DNA of 35,570 bases from Perkinsus marinus ATCC 50983 (lineage: Eukaryota > Perkinsozoa > Perkinsida > Perkinsidae): NCBI RefSeq assembly GCF_000006405.1, contig NW_003211408.1, positions 107,111 through 142,680 of the forward strand. Direction: 5' to 3'. Within the stretch, counting starts at the first letter, position 1. Each line of letters opens with the position of its first letter. Shown one piece after another: positions 20,811 through 29,600 of the stretch. A model generated the notes under the pieces. It was not told where the DNA came from. It did not search any database and saw only the letters and a program-made list of their open reading frames with translations. The translations under genes were made by a program, and so were the position numbers.

Positions 20811-23800
20811 ATGCAGGGCATAATGCGTGACCGATTAGCATCATATAGGGTGGGTAGAGTGCCGAGGGAAGATGAGGAAAAGAAGTGTATGGAAATGACG
20901 AGAATATCGTCAATGCAGATGACGGAAATTATAGGCGATGATAAGGAGGCGCGTCGCTTTCAGTATCCGGTGGCTAGGTAGTGTGGGAAAATATAAACAT
21001 GGAAAACTAGGGAAATTTTGAGAAAATTTAGGAAAATTTTTATTGTTTTTGACACTTCTACCCAAATTCGTATATAAACTCCTAAAATTAATGAAAAAAT
21101 GCGAAGATATATTCCGACATAGAGTAGTAGTCATGAAGGGTTCTTCTATTGGAGTGGCTGAGGAAAGGGAAAAGTAGGGCATAGTCGTGTGGGTTGATAG
21201 AGCCGTGTGGTTTCTGAGAAGGAATGGTGACGTTTTGTAGCAGTGTTGGAGAAATATATGTTCGCCTTCCTCAGCTGAGCTCAGGAGGAGTTTGAATGCG
21301 AAGTGTACAGGAACTAATGAGAATTTCCCTCAGAATTTTCATAGTTTCACCAACACATGTACATATTCCTTCCAACAGTTTTGTAGGTACGCCGTGTTCA
21401 TCCTATCGTTGGTGATGTTCTCGATCTGCATCGTCGGACTGATATTTTGGAATACTCCACTTGCACGGTAAGATGATTATATGAAATTTTGGTATGAATT
21501 TAACAGCTGATAGGTTGGGAAGGCGCAGGCTGGTGGAAGGCAGTATGAGCTCTAGTCAGCCAGTGGGAGCTTATATGAATATAGTATACTTGCTAATGAC
21601 TATGTTAGCAATACTTACAGTGTAGTAAAACGTTATAGGTCTTTAAATTGGCTATAGTAGTTACTATGGTATTACATATAAGCATATAATGGAGTTTCAC
21701 GACCCGTTTTACGCGATATTCGCGGTGAGATGCAGTAGTCGTAAAGTATGTTTTTTATTAGTGTTTTCCATATCACTAGGGTGGTGAAACTCCAATAAAC
21801 TACTAATATTGAATACTATGCACTTATATGAGCTCATCTTACGATCATTGAGAGGGCGTATTGCTATTGGACATTTTTCCATCATGTGTTATGTGCGATC
21901 GAGAAATGTAAATTCAGCGGAGTTTTACCCGTGATATGAAAAACACAATTCACGAAGAGTTATGTCATCGGTTTTGGAAAAATATACGTTCTATATTTCA
22001 CATGGAGTATTACGCCATTTCTCGTTAAACGGGTGAAGCTCCGGTGTATTTCATAAATCCTATCTCACCAATAGCACATGAATGCGTCTTAGTGAGCATG
22101 CTCAGAGTGTAGCGATATGAGCTTATCAATGAGCCGCGCTCAAGGGTGGGCCCATAGATGCGATCAGATGGAGTAGATAGGTGAATTTTGGGAGTATTAA
22201 GCGGCTACCCCTCATTAGAAGAATCATCTCTTTATCACATATTTATATCGGTGGTAGATATCTCGGGCTTCCGATTCTTGCTGCGAGGACCCGTCTGTCA
22301 TACTCCCTCACACCTTCGAAACCCTTTCTGGCCCTCTATCACTGCGGGTGGGACGACGCTCTATCTTGAGAGTAGTGATAGGATATATGCAACTCAGCAG
22401 TTTTCTACTCTTGGTGCCGGGCTTGATACTCATTGGATTGGGCTATGGTCAGTTGATGTCCTTAGGAGATGAAGTAGTGAGGGGTTTACTGAGTAAAGCG
22501 TTAGCCGAATCGTTGTGAGAATTATTGCTCTCGAGACGCGTTGAGTTTATTGACATTGTTTTAGAAGTGGACCTCGCGAAATTTGGAAAAACACTGGGGA
22601 CGTGTAAAAATTTTCCTCCTCGAAAACCAATACGTGGCATATGATTTTTGGGGAGTTACTATACAAAATTTGAGGTTAATATGAGCAGTAGTTGATTTTG
22701 ACTCTAGTCTTTGCGATGCGCGTATTGTACTTTGAGCATAGGTTGCCACGCTTTACGATGCGATAGCAACATCAGTGTCGCATCTGAATGTCCAACAGCC
22801 TGCATATGGATCATACGTCCATGCGAGTGATGGTTATGTTGCTGTTAATCTCACTAAGAGTATAGTCAGAACTCTCGAGAAGAAGCCAGTAAGAATACTC
22901 CACCCTGTAGTTGTATTGTGTATGGATTAGGTGAAGCCGTGGGATACGATGTATGAGGCACCATCGTTGGGAAAGGACGACCAGGGCCAGTCTATTGTGA
23001 GTGGAAATATGGGAGTTCCATTTAGTAGTGAGGAGGGGTAGATACCAACTTCTCGCTATCACGAAGTGGTCGTAGTTGCTAGAGATGGTTGGCCGAGTAA
23101 GACGGACGTGGATGCTGTCCATCCTGACGCTAGAAAACAATGGACGGTTGCTCCAGTGTTCACTAAGTAGGAGGGATAGGGGATGACGGCAATTTAATGG
23201 AGCTTTTTACTTCTAAAAATGCGTTTCGGGTTTATTAGAGAGGACTTTGAGCGGAACGTCCGATCAGTGTGGGAGAATATGCATGTTTTGATGACAATGT
23301 GAAAATTTTGAGAAATTTCTGGTGGTTTCTGTACACTTCTGTGCGAATTCATGTATAAGTAGTGAGGAAACGTCTAAACTTGGCTAAGGAAATGAACATA
23401 TATTTCGACACTGACTATAACCAGAATTGATTCGATGGTAGTTGATAGCGAACTTCCCAACGGGGTCAACTTTTGGAGTACAGAGTTGGGCAGGAGAGCT
23501 TCCTTCACTGCGCCACGAAATTACCGTCGGTCGGTCGCTGGAACCTAAGATACCATTGGTGCCTTTCGGAGCCGCCGCCGGTCCACGTGACGTGCAGCTC
23601 GGCTAATGTCATCACCGCATGGGCCATTGCGAGGAGCGACAGCATATGTCATACTCTGCAGATGACGGCGTGCACAACGAAGAGTGCTGTGGAGATACCT
23701 TCTTGTAGGATGGAGGGGTAGTTTGGCGGCGTGGTATTGCGCTGGGATTGATTGGACGAGGTCGTGGGTTCGTTCCTCAGACCCGGCATATGATTGTACA

Positions 23801-25896
23801 CTCACTGACCGCAAAAACATCGAAGATATCGACCCTTCCTCGTCCGAGACGGGACTTTGCGCGGAAGTCACTTGGCCACCAGCAGAGGACGCTAAGCAAG
23901 AGATATTCACGAGGTGATGAGGGTTGCTGAATCGAAGGAGTTCTATATTCAAGTTGAATTGGACGAGGAGTGGTAGAGCACGGTTTGGATTTGGAAGTGA
24001 ATGAGAATTTTACGGTGTGGGAAGATACGCATATGGTCAACGATATGTTGCTGGTGGGGACAATATGAGAATTCTCGGGAAACTCTTGTTGGTTTGTGTG
24101 CACCTCTACCCGAATTTGTATATAAACTTCCACAGTAAGTAAGGAAACACCTGAGCTCAGCTGAGGAAAGCGAACATAAATTCCAGCACTGATGTTAGCA
24201 GTCGTGAATGCTCTATGCTTCCTTCTCGTAAGAACTGTAGATATGGAAATACCGTGAATAGATTGTTACAGTTTAGGACAATTGGTAGGCGTGATGACGT
24301 GAATCTCCTTCCCAAGTTGGGTAATGTCTCGTTGAGTCTTATGATGGTAGTGATTAGATACCGAGAAGATGGTTGGGAGTTTGTGGAGGAGCGGGGGTAT
24401 CCTGGAGACGCCCCACCGGACATTTGGTTGGATGTTAGCGAGAGGGAATGTATATCCTATCCGGAGGCATGTCACGCTCGGTACTATTATAATATAGGAA
24501 GTAGTAGTAGTAGTAGTAGTATACATTGTTGAGGTGTTATAGCACTCCGCGTTGTCTTTTCTCGATGTGTAAGGAGAGCATTTACTATTAGCGAATAATC
24601 AAATCCGGGTCATTGACCATTCGGGTAGTTGGCCGGTGGGTAGCTGATCGAAATGAGGGAGATTCATGATTTTGAATCGCCCTCCTGGAGTGTTGCAAGC
24701 TACCTTCATATGAGGGCATATAGATATGTTCTTATCATCTCATAGTATTACATATCCTCCTATTAGTATGTATGAGATTTGAGAGTTAATAACAAATAAT
24801 AAAAATAAATTGTAATGGAGCTTCACCCGTCTTAGTTGAACTTGAAGTAGCATTTTTCACCGAGTTTTACCCCACTTCAAGTCCTCGAGTGGCGTAAAAC
24901 TCGGTGAAAAACGCGATATTCGCGGTGATATCATATCACCGAACAAATTTTAGCACATATTTCACAACTAGTGCATATCACTGATATGCACTAAGTCGTG
25001 AAGTTTGTTCGTCACTAGTTTTTACATATCACGGCTGAAACTGCAATATATTTCATGTGCTGCAGGTACAGACTCCTGGGAATATTTGGTGTTATCTTCG
25101 CCTGCCTAGCGGCTCTCTGTGTGCTCATACCATGTCTCTTAGACTGGTATATGGATATGTTACTTGATAGCAGTAAGTAGTGTAGGGTAGATGCCTCATT
25201 GGCATCGCTATTGAGGGGAAGAGTTGCACATGGGGAGCTGCGTACCGTAGTTTGTAGAATTGCAAAAGAAAATAAAATTTACGCAGCAGATTCCATCATG
25301 TTTACTGCTCTTGAGAAGTGTTTTTCTTGCGGCTCGTATGCCCAAGACAATTATAATTCTGTTGCTAATGAAAATTTTAGTGCATGGGGGTATCATGATT
25401 TGGGAATCGGAGCATCCGTCTGATGCACCACTCCAATGTGGTAAAATTTTCACATGATCACCCAGAGGTGTCGGTGATAATATGAAAAAATTCTGGAAAA
25501 AATTAACGAATACTCTGACTATATGAAACTGAGAAAATTTTGGAAAATTCTCGTTCGTTTCTGTACACTTTTCGTATGTATTCTGCCAATTCATATGATG
25601 AGTGACAAAGCTCCTGAGCTCAGCTGAGGAACATACATTGCAGCACTTAACCGCATTGGTCCCACAGTAGATAATTAATCATCAACTTTGTATTGCTTTG
25701 TCCAGTTATCACGGATCACATAGATCAGGAGGCCCAGTTGAAAGCTGAGGAGAAGCGTCGTAAATTGCGTAGGGAGGCGCAGAGTAGAGCGGTGGTTGAA
25801 GCGTGGGAGGTGGGGGTAGGTTGGAGGGTAGATGAAGACAGTATTCATAGTAGGTCTCTCGTGGAGGAGGAGGCGGACTTAGTCATGATATGGTGA
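20811..25896 (+). CDS. Unidentified multi-pass membrane protein, 19 exons
   Basis: Nineteen exons join in frame to about 701 residues: 20811-20977, 21387-21467, 21514-21619, 22258-22514, 22565-22601, 22742-22888, 22931-22996, 23042-23166, 23239-23266, 23442-23591, 23662-23717, 23761-23913, 23977-23996, 24202-24227, 24272-24480, 25066-25172, 25216-25241, 25287-25440 and 25706-25896. The chain has membrane segments near residues 57-80 (AVFILSLVMFSICIVGLIFW), 100-117, 153-180 (LLLVPGLILIGLGYG), 545-570 (LLGIFGVIFACLAALCVLI) and 595-630. A soluble stretch of about 290 residues lies between, and a charged tail (EEKRRKLRREAQ) ends it. No family is recognised; one N-terminal span plus a soluble domain and C-terminal spans faintly recalls TMEM43, but I see no motif that proves it. 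Long introns hold introner-like or MITE-like elements. The model rests on phase continuity, so exons 10-14 are the least certain. Confidence 0.7.
20978..21120 (+). mobile_element. Introner-like element, copy 1
   Basis: Begins at the 5' splice site of intron 1 of the membrane-protein gene (GTAGTGTGGGAAAATATA) and ends near ATTCCGACAT. It carries the shared inner block around CCCAAATTCGTATATAAACT. Same orientation as the gene. Confidence 0.8.
21241..21378 (-). mobile_element. Introner-like element, copy 2 (inverted)
   Basis: The reverse complement matches the family throughout: TGTACACTTC, CTGAGCTCAGCTGAGGAA, GCGAACATATATTTC. Ends are CAGTGTTGGA and TCCAACA, which shows the terminal inverted repeats most clearly. 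It lies in the same intron as copy 1, in opposite orientation, 120 bases apart. Confidence 0.8.
21690..21795. mobile_element. Palindromic MITE-like element B
   Basis: About 106 bases, from GGAGTTTCACGACCCG to GTGGTGAAACTCC, in the 638-base intron 3 of the membrane-protein gene. It shares CGATATTCGCGGTGA with elements A and D. Confidence 0.75.
21918..22044. mobile_element. Palindromic MITE-like element C
   Basis: About 127 bases, from CGGAGTTTTACCCGT to ACGGGTGAAGCTCCG (15-base inverted ends with two mismatches). It lies in the same intron as element B. The interior is diverged from A and B. Confidence 0.7.
23265..23413 (+). mobile_element. Introner-like element, copy 3
   Basis: Starts CAGTGTGGGAG, where GTGTGG is the 5' splice site of intron 9 of the membrane-protein gene, and ends TTTCGACACTG, 28 bases before the proposed acceptor. 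It has the shared block GGTTTCTGTACACTTCTG. Confidence 0.8.
24015..24191 (+). mobile_element. Introner-like element, copy 4
   Basis: Begins GTGTGGGAAGATACGCATA and ends TTCCAGCACTG, ten bases before the acceptor CAG of intron 14. It carries CTGAGCTCAGCTGAGGAAAG and CGAACATAAATTCC. Confidence 0.82.
24500..24520. repeat. (AGT)7 microsatellite
   Basis: Seven tandem AGT units just inside intron 15 of the membrane-protein gene. Confidence 0.85.
24815..25045. mobile_element. Palindromic MITE-like element D
   Basis: About 231 bases, starting TGGAGCTTCACCCGT and ending CGGCTGAAACTGCA, in the 585-base intron 15. It includes inner inverted repeats: CACCGAGTTTTAC pairs with GTAAAACTCGGTG, and GTGCATATCA with TGATATGCAC. 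It is the largest member of the family and may be compound. Confidence 0.75.
25441..25647 (+). mobile_element. Introner-like element, copy 5
   Basis: Begins at the 5' splice site of intron 18 (GTAAAATTTTCACATGATC). It carries two rounds of the GAAAATTTTGGAAAATTCTC block, so it is longer than other copies, then CTGAGCTCAGCTGAGGAACA and GCAGCACT. Confidence 0.75.
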
Positions 25897-26618
25897 TGGG
25901 CACATGATGATGAAGTTGTAAATAGTGGTGGTTTTGCGTTTAGGAAATTGACTTTGGAGAAATTGCAAACTGCATGGTTTTTACGAACTGGTTTATATTA
26001 TGTGTATATTAGTGCGGTAGAATGAGAGTCTCCCGTTCTCGAACAGTCTATCAAATCCGGAAAAGTTTGTAATTCGGAAAGTTTTTTTACTTTATTTACT
26101 TTAATTTATTCGGGTTATTGGTGGTAGAGCCTCATCTACACCGTTTCATGCAGGCAACCGTTACCGAATACGACTATTCGATGCGCTCAGTGCGCGAGAT
26201 TGCACTTATCTAGATGTTGAGAAAAAATGAATTTCACATCTGCCGTGAGATGACTGGCAGTAGAGTTGCCTGGAAGTAGCCGATAATAGACGCTCTTACA
26301 AGTGGGGTTACTATGGCCAAATGGTCTCTATCGTAGCGACTTCGCCAGCCCTAGTCTACCCTAGAGTAGCAGCATTGATATGCAGTGTGAACCATGTTCC
26401 TCACTGAGAAGTCCGCACGATATAGTTTACTTTGTTAATACGGTATATGTAGCTGCTTATGAGGTTGGATCTAGCTGGGGATCGCTGCAAAACTGAATGC
26501 CCCGTCGGGTTGTAATAATCATGGGGTAGTCTTCAGTGAGGATGAGTGTGTGCCTACTAGGAAAAGTGTGATATTCCTATTGTAGCTCTCTGTGTTGTTG
26601 TTGTTTGTGGGTGGAAGT
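25897..26618. promoter_or_regulatory. Spacer between the membrane-protein and SAC3 genes
   Basis: A 722-base stretch with no gene seen. It must hold the 3' end of one gene and the promoter of the next, both on the plus strand. The short open frame on the other strand near 26557-26820 overlaps SAC3 exon 1 and an introner-like copy and is not credible. Confidence 0.4.
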
Positions 26619-29600
26619 ATGTCCAACATCGGTCGGCGAAATCAGCACGGCCTGGTGAGCAGCGAGAGTGATACCACTCCACCCGATGCTGGTGCTGATG
26701 AAGGTAGCAATAGGGAGAGTGGTGGCCCTTAGTCGTAGTATGTACATGGTCAACTACACGTGTCGGTGACGATATGGAAATTCTGGGAGGAAATTTTGCA
26801 AAATCTTTATTGGTTTCCATCCTAGCTCACATATAAAGTCCTATAATTAGTGAGGAAAGCGAAAATATATTCCTCCAACACTGAGTATGTATGCAGGTGG
26901 GACTATGGGGGAGCTTGAGGTTAAGTGCTCGGAGAAGGAAGTGTTGGACCGTCAACAGACTAGACAGGTGAACTTCTCGCATGGTTGACGCCCTGGGAAT
27001 TTCTCTCCCGTCAGATTGATAAGTTTGAACGCTCTGTTGAGGACTTGGAGGGTCGGCCGAAAGCGAATCCTACGCTGATGGTTAAAAAGTGATCCGAGTT
27101 TTCCCCCTCCCATTTGTCGTAGTTGCGATCTCATAGGTATCAGCGATCATCGGCTGATAAGGTCTATTCTGCATCGGACATACGGACCGAGCAAGCGTGC
27201 TACGACTCCATGATGTGAGCTTTAATTTTGTGGCGCGTGACGATTTTTGGGGAATTGATATATAGGTATCTCCTGGAGAACGTACTCGACTTTGACATCA
27301 ATCCGAAGGAAGGATATCATCCCAATTGCCAACTTGCTACCTACTTCGACATCTACTCCTTCCTGCGAGACCGTGGGGAACTCATAGGTCGGTGACGTCT
27401 TAGGAAGTGGTCTTCAGGCACTAGAGCAGTGCGAGTCGACATGCACGTACAGAATCTCGTGCACTCCCATGTCTTCACTGACATTCACGAGTGGTGCCTC
27501 CGCTTTGAAATTCTCAGCATATTCCGATTGTGGGGACGGAACTTTGGAGAAGGTGGGTCGTTAGGGGACATGATCCGTATCTTTATCTCGGGAACATTGG
27601 ATTCTTCAGGTGCTGATAGGAAGTTCAACTGGCAGTTGTCGTTGAACTCTATCGCTCAAACTGTGGATCCCCTCACTCTGAGCTACGTCGTGCAAAATGA
27701 CGATCGGGAAGCTGATGCGAAGACCGTAACGAAGGAAGCGGCGATTCACAGGTAAAGGGTGCCTCTTTTACCGCAACTTTTGAAACACGCTGAAGGTATA
27801 TTATTCTCATACTGCTATGCAATGGTGACACGACGCGAGTATTGTTCTACATTGACAAGTTGGCTAAGCAACAGCCGAAGGTATTTGGTCATCCTAATGT
27901 TCGGTAAGGCACTGTGGAGGGGGGAAGGGGGAGGTTCACATGATCAACTTCATTTGTTAGTGACAATATGAGAATTGTGAGTAAATTTTTGGAGATTTTC
28001 GTTGGTTTCTGCGCAATTTTACCAAAATTCGTGAATAAACTTATATTAGTGAGGAAACAGAGACACAAGCTTAGGAAAGCGAACATATATTCCAACACTG
28101 GTAAAGGATTTGCTCGGATAAAGTGATATTTCAGGTTCGCACTGAACGTGGTGAATTGGTTCAGAGTAGGGCAGTGGTCACGAGTGTTGCAGACGTACGC
28201 GAGCCCGGCTACAGATTTCCTTACGGCAACAGCATTGATGCCTGTGAGTTTTCACGGGAGCTTCTGAGTTTAACGCATGGTCAACTGGGGGGCGATGAAT
28301 AAATTTTTGGGGAATTCTGATTGGTATTTGTATACTCCTATCCTGAATCTTTGCGAGGAAAACCCTGAGTTGAGGGAAGCAAGGCCGGAAGCTCTCAACT
28401 TTGACGGAATCCATCTCAGATTGCCTTCCTCTGCCGTTCTCGTGTGCTCTACGATGTAGTCCGTACAAACCGGCCGTTCCTATTGCCCAAGGGGGAGGGG
28501 CATCCGGCGAGAGCCCCGAGGCCTGAACGTGTATCTCTTAAGGTAAGTGGTGTGTTACGCGTTACGAGTTGATGACAATGGGAAATTCTCGTTTGTTGTC
28601 GTCTGAATCGAGCGCGATTTTTTTATAATTAGTATTGTAACTCCTCCTGAGTGCAGCATGTACTCTTGTCTTGATTATTTATATTCAGTCCATGCAAGAG
28701 ATGCTCTTCCTCGAGGACCCCGCAATTTGTACGGCTTTTCTCCAGTACCACGGTTGCGAGGTAAACCCTTCATAAGCCTCATATACTGTCACCGCATTTA
28801 CAGGTGGTCGACCCAGCAAAGGGGGAAGCAGTTGACATGTCGGTGGATGACATCACTTCTTCTGAGGGACTAGAGTGCCAATTCCCTCCGAGAATGCTCA
28901 GGTTGCCGTACAAGTGGTGGCTTTCTAGTGACGAATGGGTTGGTATTTGCTTCTTCATATCATTATCACAAGATGGTCATCTTTAGGTGAATCAGACGCA
29001 CCAGGAGGTAACGGAGGCCTGGACGTGGGAGCGACGGAAGGCTTTCTCGGAGCATTTGGGAGAAAGTGTTAATGCTGATGGGACTGTCACCAGATGCACT
29101 TTCCCTCAAACAGTAAGCTGCTAGTTGCTGGAATGCAGTGTGAAAAAATCATTTTCGAGATAATTCTTGTGATTTTTGAGAGAACGACTAGAAACTTGTG
29201 GATTGAATGGTATTGTAAATTACATCACAGAGAGCCACGACCTCAACGTTTAGTAATATCACAATGTTGCAAATTGTAATCATTCTGATATTACCAAAAG
29301 TTGCGGGTTGAACCCTGAGACTAGAAGCTATCTCGAAAGCGTTAGATTGTGTAATGGTTTGCTCATGCACAGTGTAGTCTCGGCCATCTGAACGTGTGTG
29401 AGTTGACCAAGTTTTGGTTTGACGAGTTTGAGAGTTTCAACTTCGAACTCTTTGAATTTAGCGTGTTTGTACTGGTACGTTGTTGAGAGCGAAGGGTTTC
29501 TTTTTTTCTGTTTATGACTTTTTCTCAGCCAGTTTTTAGGTGGATCCAATATTGGCTCGAAAGTACGACCTCCTGCTTGATTCAGGAGTAACACTGAGAG

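Noticed and set aside
20811-21619. Anoctamin (TMEM16) identity for the membrane-protein gene
   Set aside because: The first two spans and a YPVARY segment looked similar, but the following exons do not carry the conserved anoctamin motifs.
22889-25215. In-frame TAG codons inside seemingly continuous coding sequence, suggesting stop-codon reassignment
   Set aside because: Each is removed by an ordinary intron: 22889-22930 (42 bases), 22997-23041 (45) and 25173-25215 (43), with good GT...AG ends and preserved phase.
28277-28459. Open frame of 60 codons that reads like a natural protein (KFLGNSDWYLYTPILNL)
   Set aside because: It lies in SAC3 intron 9, is out of frame with the SAC3 domain, and matches the introner-like element family at the DNA level.
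27385-28462. Apparent 16-18 base mini-introns
   Set aside because: Better models with canonical introns exist at each site (for example 27373-27417, 45 bases, which restores the SAC3 motif DRTRAVR).
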